From an uncultured Clostridia bacterium (lineage in GTDB: Bacteria; Bacillota; Clostridia; Oscillospirales; Acutalibacteraceae), in contig CALWRP010000093.1 in NCBI GenBank assembly GCA_944383955.1, positions 1 to 41,929 on the forward strand: DNA of 41,929 bases. Reading direction: 5' to 3'. The position numbers were made by a program, and so were the translations under genes. Below are positions 16,146 to 25,491 of this stretch, piece after piece. The notes under the pieces were generated by a model, which saw only the letters and a program-made list of their open reading frames with translations, was not told where the DNA came from and did not search any database. Position 1 is the first letter of the stretch; every line of letters begins with the position of its first letter.

Positions 16146-18022
16146 AGCTTGCACTCCGATCCAACAAATTCAGCCATCCCATACTCGTCGAGGCCGAGCT
16201 TCTGCAGCGTCTTGAGCATGGGGGCGTGCTTGACAAAGCCGGTGATTCCCTTCAAATGGAAATTCCCGTGCCATCCGGAGCGGTACAGCAGCGTGGCGAA
16301 GTGCTCGCCCACGCCGCCCTGTTCCGTTCCCTCCTCGAAGAAGAAAATATCCTTTGCAAAGGAAATAGCCTTTACAGCTTCCGCAGTGATGGGAAGAACC
16401 GGATCGAGCCGCAGCACCGACGCCGGGATCCCGCGCTCCCGCAAAAGCTCGCACGCTCTGCGTGTAAAGGAAAACAGCCTGCCATAGGTGACGAGTACCG
16501 TCCCGGCGGCCTTTCCCTCGCCGCCCCAGTGGTAAAGGCTCTGCGAGGGCAGGTAGTCGTGCGGGCGGAAGAGCTGCCGCCCTCTCGGATAGCGCACCAC
16601 CGCCACCCCGTCGCACTCATAGATGGCCTTTTTCAGGTCGGCGCGCAGATCGTCGTAGTAGACCGGGGAAAAGACGGTCACGTTGGGGATGGTGTTGAGG
16701 AAGGCGGCGTCGAAGATGCCCTGATGCGTCTCACCGTCCTCGCCCACGATGCCCGCCCGGTCCACAGCCAGCACGAGATGGGTGTTCTGCAGCACGGCGT
16801 CGTGCAGGATCTGATCGTAGCTGCGCTGCAAAAACGTGGAATAGACGGCGCAGACGGGCCTCTGGCCGCTGATCGCCAGCCCCGCGGAGAAGGTGACGGC
16901 GTGCTCCTCGGCGATTCCCACATCGAAAAAGCGATCGGGGAATTTCTGCGCGAAGCCGGACAGGCCCGTCCCGAGCTCCATGGCCGCCGTCACCGCGCAG
17001 ATGCGCGAATCCTTCTCGGCCAGCTCGCAGAGGCAGCTGCCGAACACGGAGGAAAAGCTGTCGGCGGCCGCCGGCGTCTCCCCCGTCTCCACATCGAAGG
17101 GAGAGACGCCGTGGAAGGCGTCGGGGCTCTGCTCGGCAAACGAGTAGCCCTTGCCCTTTTCGGTCATGACGTGGATCAGAATGGGATGGGGAATGCTCCT
17201 GGTGTTCTCGAAGACCTCGATCAGCTTGTCGATGTTGTGGCCGTCGAAGGGGCCGTAGTAGAAAAAGCCCATGTCTTCGAAGAGCGTGCCCTTGTACATC
17301 ATGTGCTTAACCATCGACTTTGCCCGGGAAATACCGCGGTGCAGCGGTTCGCCCACAACGGGCAGATGGTCGAGCGTGCGCTCGACATGGCTCTTGGCGC
17401 GCAGATAGCCCGGCTTCGTGCGGATGCTCGCCAGATATCCGGCGATGGAGCCCACGTTCTCGGAGATCGACATCGTATTGTCGTTGAGCACCACGATGAG
17501 ATTTCCCGGGAAACGGCCCGCGTTGTTCAGGCCCTCATAGGCCATGCCGCCCGTCAGCGCGCCGTCGCCGATCACCGCCACCACGTTGCCCGGCTCCCCG
17601 GCCAGCCGCTTGCCCTGGGCAAGACCCAGGGCCGCGGAGATCGAGGTGCTGGCATGGCCGACAGTGAAGGGATCGTAGGGGCTCTCCGCGCGGTTCGGGA
17701 AGCCGGAGAGGCCTCCCTCCCGGCGGATGGTCGAGATGCTCTCCCGGCGCCCTGTGAGGATCTTGTGCGTGTAGGACTGGTGGCCCACATCCCAGACGAT
17801 CCTGTCGCTCAGGGAGGGAAAAACATAGTGCAGCGCTATAGTCAGCTCCACCGCGCCGAGATTGGAGGCCAGATGCCCGCCGTTCTCCGAGACGGTCTGA
17901 ATGAGGAGAGAGCGGATTTCCGCGCTGAGCTGCCTGAGCTCCGTCCGGCTGAGTTCCCTCAGGTCCTTCGGGCTGCGAATCTTTTGCAATACCTTGCTCA
18001 ATCTTCCTTCATCCTCTTGCAA
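16124..18022 (-). CDS. dxs: 1-deoxy-D-xylulose-5-phosphate synthase
   Basis: Up to 632 residues. Thiamine-diphosphate enzyme that starts the methylerythritol phosphate route to isoprenoids. Visible are 'GGHLASNLGAVELTIALH', 'WDVGHQSYTHKILTG', 'GHASTSISAALG', the ThDP/metal motif 'GDGALTGGMAYEGLNNAG', and the transketolase middle domain with 'DVGIAEEHAVTFSAGLA'. The start is uncertain. The TTG at 18022 has no clear ribosome binding site; a TTG at 18001, just after GAAGGA, is equally plausible. There is no ATG in the right place. xseA, xseB and ispA, often found just upstream in relatives, are absent here; folD precedes instead. Confidence 0.94.
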   Translation of the reverse strand: MQEDEGRLSKVLQKIRSPKDLRELSRTELRQLSAEIRSLLIQTVSENGGHLASNLGAVELTIALHYVFPSLSDRIVWDVGHQSYTHKILTGRRESISTIRREGGLSGFPNRAESPYDPFTVGHASTSISAALGLAQGKRLAGEPGNVVAVIGDGALTGGMAYEGLNNAGRFPGNLIVVLNDNTMSISENVGSIAGYLASIRTKPGYLRAKSHVERTLDHLPVVGEPLHRGISRAKSMVKHMMYKGTLFEDMGFFYYGPFDGHNIDKLIEVFENTRSIPHPILIHVMTEKGKGYSFAEQSPDAFHGVSPFDVETGETPAAADSFSSVFGSCLCELAEKDSRICAVTAAMELGTGLSGFAQKFPDRFFDVGIAEEHAVTFSAGLAISGQRPVCAVYSTFLQRSYDQILHDAVLQNTHLVLAVDRAGIVGEDGETHQGIFDAAFLNTIPNVTVFSPVYYDDLRADLKKAIYECDGVAVVRYPRGRQLFRPHDYLPSQSLYHWGGEGKAAGTVLVTYGRLFSFTRRACELLRERGIPASVLRLDPVLPITAEAVKAISFAKDIFFFEEGTEQGGVGEHFATLLYRSGWHGNFHLKGITGFVKHAPMLKTLQKLGLDEYGMAEFVGSECKLWQRKND

Positions 18023-18038
18023 AGCGCCGCGCGCGAAG

Positions 18039-18896
18039 TCAGCCCTCCAAACCGGCCTGCAGCTTCGCGGCGGTGATGGTATTTTTCAGCAGCATCGCAA
18101 TCGTCATCGGGCCCACGCCGCCGGGCACCGGGGTGATGTAGCCCGCCTTCGGCTCCACGTGGGCGAAATCAACGTCGCCGCAGAGCTTGCCGTTCTCGTC
18201 GCGGTCCATGCCGACGTCGATCACAACCGCTCCGGGCTTGACCATGTCCTCGGCGACAAACTTCGGCTTGCCGACGGCCGCCACCAGGATATCGGCCTCA
18301 CGGCAGATTTCCGCGAGATTTTTCGTCCTGCTGTGGCAGATGGTCACCGTGCCGTTGTTGTGCAGAAGCAGCATCGCCATCGGCTTGCCGACGATGTTGC
18401 TGCGGCCGATGACCACGCAGCGTTTCCCCGCGATCTCAATGCCCTGCGAGCGAATAAGCTCGATGACGCCCGCGGGCGTGCAGGGCAGGAAGTGGAAATT
18501 GCCGATCATGATGCGGCCCACATTCTGCGGGTGGAAGGCGTCGACGTCCTTTTTCGGATTGATGGCCTCAATCACGGCCTCCTCGTCGAGGCCGTCCGGC
18601 AGCGGGGACTGCACAAGAATGCCGTGGATGTCCGGCTTTTCGTTGAGCGTCCTCACCAGGTCGAGCAGCTCCTCCTGCGTTGTGGAAGCGGGCAGAGCGT
18701 ACTCCTCGGAGTAGATGCCCGTCTCCGCGCAGGCCTTCTTCTTGTTGTTCACATACGTGCGGGAGGCCGGATCGTCTCCCACAATCACCACCGCCAGGCC
18801 GGGGCAGACGCCCTTTTTCTTGAGGCTGCTCACCTCCCCGGCCACCTGGGCGCGCACAGAGGCGGAAACCGCCTTGCCGTCAATCAGCTTTGCCAT
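18039..18896 (-). CDS. folD: Bifunctional methylenetetrahydrofolate dehydrogenase / cyclohydrolase
   Basis: 285 residues. Interconverts methylene-, methenyl- and formyl-tetrahydrofolate. The catalytic lysine lies in '[14 protein letters not shown]', the substrate region in '[11 protein letters not shown]' and '[12 protein letters not shown]', and the nucleotide-binding part in '[11 protein letters not shown]' and '[15 protein letters not shown]'. AGGAGG lies 9 nt before the ATG at 18896. The gene overlaps the 3' end of lgt by 17 nt. The ribosome binding site therefore sits in the low-complexity tail codons of lgt. Confidence 0.96.
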   Translation of the reverse strand: MAKLIDGKAVSASVRAQVAGEVSSLKKKGVCPGLAVVIVGDDPASRTYVNNKKKACAETGIYSEEYALPASTTQEELLDLVRTLNEKPDIHGILVQSPLPDGLDEEAVIEAINPKKDVDAFHPQNVGRIMIGNFHFLPCTPAGVIELIRSQGIEIAGKRCVVIGRSNIVGKPMAMLLLHNNGTVTICHSRTKNLAEICREADILVAAVGKPKFVAEDMVKPGAVVIDVGMDRDENGKLCGDVDFAHVEPKAGYITPVPGGVGPMTIAMLLKNTITAAKLQAGLEG

Positions 18897-20004
18897 TGTT
18901 CTGTTCCTCCTTCTCCTCTTTCTCTTTTTCGTCCTCCTGCGCATCGTCCTGCGCGGCGGGTTCCGGTTCGCCGTCCTGTGCCGGCTTCTCCGCCTGGGCG
19001 GGGGCCGTCTCGTCCGCAGCCTTGCCGGAGGCGCTCGTGTCGGTGATCAGCTCCTCAAACTGGAGATCGCCGAAGATGGTGCTCTTTCCGTCCTCCTCGT
19101 CCTCCTTCTTCTCCTGGTCGGGAATGTCGTCGACAACCGCGTTGAGCGCCATGACGTCCTTCGCGCCGCAGCCGGAGAGAGAGGTTCTCTCACGGAAGAC
19201 AATCAGCAGGACGACGGCCGCGAGCACGGAGACGAGGGCCACCACCTGCGACACGCGCAGAGCCGTGCCGGGGATGATCAGGCTGTCCTGGCGCAGGCCC
19301 TCGATGAAGAAGCGGCCCAGGCCGTACCACACGACATAGAGCAGGAAGGTCTGGCCGTCGTAGCGGCGCAGCTTCCGCGTGAAGAGGTGCAGCAGCACAA
19401 AGCCGAGAAGGCACCAGAGCGACTCATAGAGGAAGCACGGATGAACCGGGCTGTTCGGGACGACGGCCTGCGTGGCGGAGCTCACCATGCCCCAGGGCAG
19501 GTCGGTCGCGCCGCCGAAGGCCTCCTGGTTGATGAAGTTGCCCCAGCGGCCGATGCCCTGGCCGATCAAAAAGCCAATCGAGGCCACGTCGAGCACGGCG
19601 CCCACCTTCATCTTGCAGATCTTCGCCGTGATGGCGCCGGCAGCCAGAGCGGCGATGATGCCGCCGTAGATGCCGAGACCGCCCTCGTGAATGTTAAAAA
19701 TCTCCAGGGGATTGTTGATGTACTTATCGCCGGGATAGAAGATCACATAGTACAGGCGCGCGCCGATCATGCCGAAGATCACGCCGGCAATCACGCAGTT
19801 GATAAGCTTGTCCTCGTTGATGCGCATCTTCTTGCAGCTCAGGCTCGCATAGAGGAAGGCGAGGATCAGGCCGGCCGCGATGATGATACCGTACCAGTAG
19901 ACCGTGCCGAAGGTAAAGGGACCGATCTGGATGGGCCCGAACTGGAAGGCGACAGGGTTCACCGTAAACTCCAGCCCGAGGCCGGGGAATTGAACGTCAT
20001 ACAT
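18880..20004 (-). CDS. lgt: Prolipoprotein diacylglyceryl transferase with a long acidic tail
   Basis: About 374 residues. Membrane enzyme that attaches diacylglycerol to the lipobox cysteine. About seven membrane segments are visible, with the signature '[13 protein letters not shown]', plus '[13 protein letters not shown]' and '[11 protein letters not shown]'. The enzyme proper ends near residue 280 ('[16 protein letters not shown]'). About 90 further residues are hydrophilic, rich in Glu, Asp, Lys, Ala and Gln, and look disordered and cytoplasmic. The ATG at 20004 is preferred because GGTGGAG lies 6 nt upstream; an ATG at 20010 and a GTG at 20016 are alternatives. Followed with a 17-nt overlap by folD. 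Confidence 0.94.
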   Translation of the reverse strand: MYDVQFPGLGLEFTVNPVAFQFGPIQIGPFTFGTVYWYGIIIAAGLILAFLYASLSCKKMRINEDKLINCVIAGVIFGMIGARLYYVIFYPGDKYINNPLEIFNIHEGGLGIYGGIIAALAAGAITAKICKMKVGAVLDVASIGFLIGQGIGRWGNFINQEAFGGATDLPWGMVSSATQAVVPNSPVHPCFLYESLWCLLGFVLLHLFTRKLRRYDGQTFLLYVVWYGLGRFFIEGLRQDSLIIPGTALRVSQVVALVSVLAAVVLLIVFRERTSLSGCGAKDVMALNAVVDDIPDQEKKEDEEDGKSTIFGDLQFEELITDTSASGKAADETAPAQAEKPAQDGEPEPAAQDDAQEDEKEKEEKEEQNNGKAD

Positions 20005-20049
20005 GAGCATCTCCACCGTTTCTCCGCAGAAGGTGATGGATAAAGGGCG

Positions 20050-20082
20050 AGCCGCCCGCCTGCGGCGCAGGCGGCCCTCCCG
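20050..20082 (-). other. Hairpin between yfmH and lgt
   Basis: CCGCCTGC gcc GCAGGCGG-type stem on both strands, in the 80-nt gap. There is no T run. It may be an RNA-processing or partial-terminator element within the operon. Confidence 0.4.
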
Positions 20083-20086
20083 CTGG

Positions 20087-21367
20087 TTACTGGGGAAGGA
20101 TGACGGAAAGGGCGCTGTACTCCGGGCGGAGCTGCACGCTGAGCCGCCCGAGCACGTCCTCCTTCGTCAGCTGCGCCACGCAGTCGAGATAGGCAAACAG
20201 ATCCCGGCCGCTGAAGGCCATCGAGGCCATCCCGTTCGCGATGTTCTCCACGCTGTTGAGGGAGGCCACGCTGCGCCCGTAGATCGATTTGCGCGCGCGC
20301 TCGAAGGCCTCGTCGGAGAGACCGTTTTCACGCACCTGCGCGATCTCCTTCCGGATCTCCTCCGCCACGCGGTCCGGGTCGCGCGAATCGCCGGAGAAGA
20401 TGACGGAGGCATAGCCGGTTCCCTCGAAGTACTCGAAGCCGAAGGTCGTCTCGTTGACGAGGCCCTCGTCGAGCAGGCGGCGGAAGAGGGGCGAAGCGTC
20501 GGAGGCGATGGCCTCGAGCAGGACGTCGCTGGCGGCGGCATCCCTGTCCGAAAGGCGCTCCGGCCCGGCGGGCTCCTTGAAGCCGAGCTGGAACAGCGGC
20601 ATGGCCACCGAGAGCTTCTGCTCCACACGGGGCCGCACCACGTCGAGCGGCTCCTCCTCGAAGATGCGCTCGATCTTCTGGGGCTTACTGGGAATCAGCA
20701 GCCTGTCGCAGACGGCGAGCACCCGGTCCACGTCCATCCTGCCCGCCACGCACAGCACCATGTTGTGCAGATTATAGAAGGTGCGGTAGCAGCGGTACAG
20801 ATAGTCCGGGGTAATTTCAGCGATGCTCTCCACCGTGCCGGCGATGTCGATGCGCACGGGGTGGCGGTGGTAGAGCGCGGTCAGCAGGTTGAACATCACG
20901 CGCCACTGCGGGTCGTCGTCATACATGCGGATCTCCTGGCCGATGATCCCCTGCTCCTTGCGCACCGTCTCCTCCGTGAAGTACGGCTTCTGCACAAAGT
21001 CGAGCAGAATTTCCAGCGACTCGTAGAAATGGTCGGCGCAGGAGAACAGGTAGCACGTGCTGTCAAAGGAGGTGTAGGCGTTCGCCGCGGCCCCCGTCTT
21101 CGCGTAGCGCGAGAAGGCGTCCCCGTCCTCGCTCTCGAACAGCTTGTGCTCAAGATAGTGGGCGATGCCCTCCGGAACGGTGCAGGCCTCCTCCCCGTCC
21201 ACGCGGAAGGTTGTGTCCACCGAGCCGTAGCGCGTGCCGAACACGGCATACGTGGAATTGTTCTCGTTCTTGGGATACAGCAGGATCCGCAGGCCGGAGG
21301 GATGCCGCACCTCGTAATAGCGGTCGCCGGCGCGCTCGCTGTAAACCTCTCTCATCTGAGCGCTCAT
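20087..21367 (-). CDS. yfmH: M16-family peptidase-like protein YfmH
   Basis: 426 residues. Insulinase-type fold. It keeps the inverted zinc motif HYLEH in 'GIAHYLEHKLFE', with the downstream glutamate in 'RKEQGIIGQEIRMYDDDP'. It therefore looks catalytically competent, unlike its partner YfmF. In Bacillus subtilis the homologues (written ymfF/ymfH) are associated with 5-aminopentanol modification of elongation factor P. The start overlaps the yfmF stop by 4 nt (ATGA). The heterodimer idea follows the pattern of one active and one inactive M16 subunit, as in processing peptidases, and is inference here. Confidence 0.9.
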   Translation of the reverse strand: MSAQMREVYSERAGDRYYEVRHPSGLRILLYPKNENNSTYAVFGTRYGSVDTTFRVDGEEACTVPEGIAHYLEHKLFESEDGDAFSRYAKTGAAANAYTSFDSTCYLFSCADHFYESLEILLDFVQKPYFTEETVRKEQGIIGQEIRMYDDDPQWRVMFNLLTALYHRHPVRIDIAGTVESIAEITPDYLYRCYRTFYNLHNMVLCVAGRMDVDRVLAVCDRLLIPSKPQKIERIFEEEPLDVVRPRVEQKLSVAMPLFQLGFKEPAGPERLSDRDAAASDVLLEAIASDASPLFRRLLDEGLVNETTFGFEYFEGTGYASVIFSGDSRDPDRVAEEIRKEIAQVRENGLSDEAFERARKSIYGRSVASLNSVENIANGMASMAFSGRDLFAYLDCVAQLTKEDVLGRLSVQLRPEYSALSVILPQ

Positions 21368-22644
21368 GCCTTCTCCTCCCTTCCCGTCAGGCTGTAGACC
21401 GTGTCGAGCGTGATGCGGTTCGCCGCCTGCACCAGCTCCTCGCGCGTGACGGCGGCGATCGCCGCGGCGGCCTCCTCCAGCGTCTGCGGGCGGCCCGTGA
21501 TCGCCTGGGAGAGATACCAGCCGGAGAGCGCGCCGAGCGAATCGGAGGTGGAGCGGTAGGAGTTGAGGATGCTCAGCCGGGCGGCCTCGATCTCCTCCTG
21601 CGTAAAGTCGCCGCGCTTCATGGCCTCAAGCTGCACGAGGATCTCGGCGCGGGCCTTTTCCAGATTCTGCTCCTCCACCCCGCTCTGGATCAGCATGATA
21701 CCCTTCATGCTGTTATAGGAGGCGCTGCAGTAATAGCAGAGGCTCTGCTTTTCCCGCACGTTGAGGAAGAGCTTCGAGCTCGGCGTGCCGCCGAGCATGG
21801 CCACCGCCAGGCGCATGGCCGGCACCTCGTCCTGCGGCTGGCAGACGGCGGTGCGGAAGCCCATCACCAGCTTTGCCTGCGCCACGTCGAGCGTCTCGCG
21901 CACCTCGCGCACCGAGGCGGCGCTCTCCACATTTTTCGTCTCGCAGGCAAACAGTTCGCCGCGCTCGAGGGCGGCGAAGGAGCTGCGAAAGCGCTCGTAG
22001 AGGGGGGCGAGCTCGCAGTTGCCGAGCACCAGCACCTGCACGCGGCTGTGGCGCAGCACGCGGCGCCACGTCTCGGTCAGCTGCGGGCGCTCCAGAGCGG
22101 CCACCGCCTCGCAGGTGCCGTAGCGGCCCAGACCGTAGGGCTCCCCTGCGCACATGGCGGCTTCACAGCGCTGCCTGGCATACACGCGCTTGTCGTTGAG
22201 CTCCGTCTCAATCAGCTCGATGGTCTGGCGCTTCTCCTGCTCGAAGCCGTCCGCCGGGAACATGCCGTCCTCGAACGGCGGATCGAAGAGAACGCCGCAC
22301 AGCAGCTCCGCCAGGCTCTCCGAAATCTTCTCGCCCGCGAGGGCATACCGATCGGCAAGGCCGGACGCCGCCACGGAGAGCACCTGCAGATCGCCGATCT
22401 TGTCGACGTCCGCGTTGAGGCTCGCCCCGTAGAGCTCCGCCAAACGCTGGCCGAGCTTTGTGTAGTCCGGGTAAGCGCGGCTCGCCCTGCTCAGCAGAAA
22501 CGGCAGCAGCGCATTGGCCGAGGCCTCCTCCTCCCGCATGGGCAGAAGAAAGTGGACGGACATGCGCGCCGTCTTGAATTTCGGATCCTGAACGCCAAGA
22601 AACTCCACGCCCTCGCAGATGCTTCGACATTCTATCCCTGTCAT
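21364..22644 (-). CDS. yfmF: M16-family non-catalytic partner YfmF
   Basis: 426 residues, the same M16 fold as YfmH. The place of the zinc motif reads 'SRASRAYPDYTKLGQRLAELYG' with no HxxEH. Recognisable M16 features remain: 'LNVREKQSLCYYCSASYNS' and 'VGFRT'-like 'VMGFRTAV'. First gene of the long leftward operon that runs through yfmH, lgt, folD, dxs, tlyA, nadK and argR to recN. Neither efp nor the reductase gene of the EF-P modification path is in the window. Confidence 0.9.
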   Translation of the reverse strand: MTGIECRSICEGVEFLGVQDPKFKTARMSVHFLLPMREEEASANALLPFLLSRASRAYPDYTKLGQRLAELYGASLNADVDKIGDLQVLSVAASGLADRYALAGEKISESLAELLCGVLFDPPFEDGMFPADGFEQEKRQTIELIETELNDKRVYARQRCEAAMCAGEPYGLGRYGTCEAVAALERPQLTETWRRVLRHSRVQVLVLGNCELAPLYERFRSSFAALERGELFACETKNVESAASVREVRETLDVAQAKLVMGFRTAVCQPQDEVPAMRLAVAMLGGTPSSKLFLNVREKQSLCYYCSASYNSMKGIMLIQSGVEEQNLEKARAEILVQLEAMKRGDFTQEEIEAARLSILNSYRSTSDSLGALSGWYLSQAITGRPQTLEEAAAAIAAVTREELVQAANRITLDTVYSLTGREEKA

Positions 22645-22958
22645 GGTTCTTCATCTCCAATATCTGCGAAAATCACGCCGGGCAGCGCTTCGCCCGGCCG
22701 AAAGCCAGAAGGCGGCTCCCGCTTTCTGACATACAGGAGTATTATAGCACATTCTCAAAATGAATAAAAGAATGAATATTCTGAATATTGTATGAACTTG
22801 CAGGAACACTGAAAGCCCGCTCTGCACATTCGGATGAGCGGGACGGAGGAAACGGAAGCGGGAATTGTCATTGCGCACAAAAATCACAAAAAATTTACAA
22901 GATTCAGTCGCACAATTCCATTTCATGATGTATACTGGTTTCAGAAGGAGTGATGCAC
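22645..22958. other. Divergent intergenic region yfmF / esterase
   Basis: AT-rich centre with an extended -10 for yfmF (22741-22749). On the other strand a TATACT (22931-22936) precedes the esterase but has no good -35. CCCGCTC…GAGCGGG (about 22817-22844) forms a small stem without a T run. No coding sequence recognised. Confidence 0.5.
22741..22749 (-). promoter_or_regulatory. Extended -10 promoter of the yfmF operon
   Basis: TGCTATAAT on the minus strand, about 100 nt before the yfmF start. The -35 is poor. Confidence 0.55.
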
Positions 22959-23720
22959 ATGTCTTCCCTGCTGGAAAATCCGCTCTGCCGCCCGTTTTTC
23001 ATCGAGGGCTCGCAGGAGCACGGGATTCTGCTGATCCACGGCTTCACCGCCACCCCCGGCACCATGAACCCGCTGGGGCACGCGCTCGCCGAACGAACGG
23101 GCTACACCGTCTCCGCCCCTCTGCTGCCCGGCCACGGCCGCACGCCGGAGGAGATGGCGAAAACGCGCTGGCACGACTGGCTGCGGGCCGTGCAGCACGA
23201 GTTCGACAAGCTCTCGCGCCGCTGCAGGGACGTGAGCGTGGTGGGCCTCTCGATGGGCGGAACGCTGACGCTGCTTCTGGCGGAATCGAGACCGGTGCGC
23301 CGCGCCGTCCCCATCGCCGCCGCCCTCTCCGTCTATAATGAAAAGATCATCTTCTCCCACGCTCTGTGGCCCTTCATCCCCTTCTTCACCGAGCGGAACA
23401 AGGCCCCGCAGATCATCCCCGATTTTCTCGACGAATACAACGACACCTACAAAAAGACGCCGGTGCACTGCCTCTCCGATCTGAGCCATCTGATGCTGCT
23501 GGCGCGGCGCGGCCTGCCCCGCATCCACTGCCCGATCCTGAATGTGCGCGCCGGGCTCGACCGCACCGTCCACCCGCGCAGCTCAGACTGGATTCTGGCG
23601 GAGGTCTCCTCCCGCAAGAAAATTCAGCTGGAGCTGCCGAGGAGCCCGCACGTCTGCACGCTCGGCCCGGAGCGCGGGCTGCTCTTCGACGAGACGGCGC
23701 GCTTCCTGCTCGAGGAGTAA
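22959..23720 (+). CDS. Alpha/beta hydrolase, carboxylesterase / monoacylglycerol-lipase type
   Basis: 253 residues, no signal peptide, so probably cytoplasmic. The oxyanion loop HGF (27-29) lies in 'ILLIHGFTATPGTM', and the nucleophile S98 in 'VVGLSMGGTL'. The acid is probably the Asp of 'RAGLDRTVHP', and the base the His of 'RSPHVCTLG'. The closest known pattern is the Est30-type carboxylesterase of Bacillus. The ATG at 22959 has AAGGAG 8 nt upstream; two earlier in-frame starts (22950, 22953) are too close to that site. Single gene, ended by a bidirectional terminator. Confidence 0.9.
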   Translation: MSSLLENPLCRPFFIEGSQEHGILLIHGFTATPGTMNPLGHALAERTGYTVSAPLLPGHGRTPEEMAKTRWHDWLRAVQHEFDKLSRRCRDVSVVGLSMGGTLTLLLAESRPVRRAVPIAAALSVYNEKIIFSHALWPFIPFFTERNKAPQIIPDFLDEYNDTYKKTPVHCLSDLSHLMLLARRGLPRIHCPILNVRAGLDRTVHPRSSDWILAEVSSRKKIQLELPRSPHVCTLGPERGLLFDETARFLLEE

Positions 23721-23836
23721 CCGTCCCCCGGCCATCCCCGCGCCGGAGAGAGCGGAGAAGGGCGGTTTCCGTCCTGCGGTCCGCTCCCGCGTCCGAGGCG
23801 CGGGAAACAAACGATTTTGTCCTGATTTCGGGGCGC

Positions 23837-23877
23837 AAAAAAGGATGGTTCCCAACAACGGGAGCCATCCTTTTGTT
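23837..23877. terminator. Bidirectional terminator between the esterase and metY
   Basis: AAAAGGATGGTTCCC / GGGAGCCATCCTTTT with a 6-nt loop and T runs on both sides, placed between two convergent genes. Confidence 0.9.
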
Positions 23878-23914
23878 TATGGAATAACCGGAAACGCCTG
23901 CGGGAGAGCGAGGA

Positions 23915-25189
23915 TTAGACCTTCTCCAGCGCCTGGGCGATATCCTCGATGATATCGGCGACGTTCTCGATGCCGACGGACATGCGGATGAGATCCGAGC
24001 TGATGCCGGCCTCCTGGAGCTGCTCGTCGGACATCTGGCGGTGCGTCGTGCTCGCGGGGTGCAGCACGCAGGTGCGCAGATCCGCCACATGGGTGACGAC
24101 GGAGGCCATCTTCAGGGAATCCATGAAGCGCATGGCCGCCTCTCTGCCACCCTTGACGCCGAAGGAAATGACGCCGCAGGTGCCGTTGGGCATATATTTG
24201 CGCGCGAGCTCATAGTACCGGCTGCCGGCCAGGCCGGGATAGTTGATCCAGCTGATCCGCTCGTCGTTCTGCAGGAATTCCGCCACCTGCAGCGCGTTGG
24301 AGCAGTGGCGCTCCATGCGCAGAGCCAGCGTCTCCAGGCCGAGGTTGAGCAGGAAGGCGTTCATCGGGCTGGCCTGGGCGCCCAGGTCGCGCATGAGGTG
24401 CGTGCGGGCCTTCGTGATGTAGGCGGCCTTGCCGAACTGCTTTGTGTAGGTGATGCCGTGATAGGACTCGTCGGGCTCGGTGAGCATCGGGAACTTGCCG
24501 TTATCCCAGTCGAAGCTGCCGCCGTCGACGATGCAGCCGCCGACCTGCACGGCGTGGCCGTCCATGTACTTTGTCGTGGAATGCGTGACGATATCGGCGC
24601 CGAACTGCAGCGGACGGCAGTTGATCGGCGTCGGGAAGGTGTTGTCAACGATCAGCGGCACGCCGTGGGCGTGGGCAGCCTTCGCGAACAGCTCGAGATC
24701 CGTCACCACCAGAGAGGGGTTCGCGAGCGTCTCGGCGAAGACGCAGCGGGTGTTCTCGCGGAACGCGGCGTTGAGCTCCTCCTCCGAGCAGTCCGGATTG
24801 ACGAAGGTACAATCGATGCCCATCTCGTGCAGCGTCTTATAGAACAGGTTGAAGGTGCCGCCGTAAATGGCGCTGGAGCTGACGACATGGCCGCCGGCAT
24901 GGCAGATATTGAGCACGGCGATCATCGAGGCCGCCTGGCCGGAGGAGGTCAGCATCGCGCCGACGCCGCCCTCGAGGGCCGCAATCTTCTGCTCGACGGC
25001 GTCGAGCGTCGGATTCCCCAGGCGGGTATAGAAAAAGCCGGGATCCTCGAGGTCGAACAGACGGCCCATCGCCTCCGAGGTTTCATACCGGAACGTGGTG
25101 CTCTGGACAATCGGCACGACGCGCGGCTCTCCGTTGCCCGGATGATACCCCGCGTGAATGCACTGTGTATCAATACGATACTCGCTCAT
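23915..25189 (-). CDS. metY: O-acetylhomoserine sulfhydrylase (Cys/Met PLP enzyme)
   Basis: 424 residues. Pyridoxal-phosphate enzyme that makes homocysteine from O-acetylhomoserine and sulfide. The PLP lysine is K207 in 'THSTTKYMDGHA'. Also visible are 'YTRLGNPTLDAVEQKIAALE', 'SSGQAASM', 'VDNTFPTP' and 'TCVLHPASTTHRQM'. The length exceeds the roughly 380-400 residues of cystathionine-type relatives, and the order of motifs fits MetY. The ATG has AAGGGAG 8 nt upstream. A 230-nt leader with its own promoter precedes it. Feeds homocysteine to methionine and thus to MetK. Confidence 0.92.
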   Translation of the reverse strand: MSEYRIDTQCIHAGYHPGNGEPRVVPIVQSTTFRYETSEAMGRLFDLEDPGFFYTRLGNPTLDAVEQKIAALEGGVGAMLTSSGQAASMIAVLNICHAGGHVVSSSAIYGGTFNLFYKTLHEMGIDCTFVNPDCSEEELNAAFRENTRCVFAETLANPSLVVTDLELFAKAAHAHGVPLIVDNTFPTPINCRPLQFGADIVTHSTTKYMDGHAVQVGGCIVDGGSFDWDNGKFPMLTEPDESYHGITYTKQFGKAAYITKARTHLMRDLGAQASPMNAFLLNLGLETLALRMERHCSNALQVAEFLQNDERISWINYPGLAGSRYYELARKYMPNGTCGVISFGVKGGREAAMRFMDSLKMASVVTHVADLRTCVLHPASTTHRQMSDEQLQEAGISSDLIRMSVGIENVADIIEDIAQALEKV

Positions 25190-25427
25190 TTTCAACACTC
25201 CCTTGTATTTCGCAGCCGGCTCCTCCCCGCGGGAAGGCCGGTCTTGAGCGGCGCCGCACCGCCCGGATAGGCAAAAGCGTGCCGGGATTCCGGCGCGAGA
25301 GACTCCGAAGGACGCGGACAATCCTTTGCCGGATTGACGCGCGTGACGGAAAACTCCCGGAAAATCTCGGCGCGATATGCCTCCTGAGCCGTCAGGCCCG
25401 GATGGCGGGAAGCCGCCCTTGTTTTTT
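25190..25427 (-). promoter_or_regulatory. Long structured leader of metY, no known riboswitch recognised
   Basis: Between the promoter and the metY start the RNA can form several short hairpins: CCTGA/TCAGG near 25381-25396, CAATCC/GGATTG around 25319-25334, and CCGGC…GCCGG near 25215-25240. The S-box core words (AGAGG, GGCAACC), the T-box word and cobalamin motifs are not seen. The function is unknown. Confidence 0.45.
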
Positions 25428-25456
25428 ATCATACCATTTTCCCGCCCCAGTGACAA
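25428..25456 (-). promoter_or_regulatory. Sigma-A promoter of metY
   Basis: TTGTCA (25451-25456), 17-nt spacer, TATGAT (25428-25433) on the minus strand. Confidence 0.75.
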
Positions 25457-25491
25457 GAGCCGCGCGCAGAAAACTGCAGATCAGCCCGCAA

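Noticed and set aside
25190-25427. S-box, T-box or cobalamin riboswitch before metY
   Set aside because: Searched by eye on the minus strand; none of the core words is present, in contrast to the clear S-box at 35727-35826.
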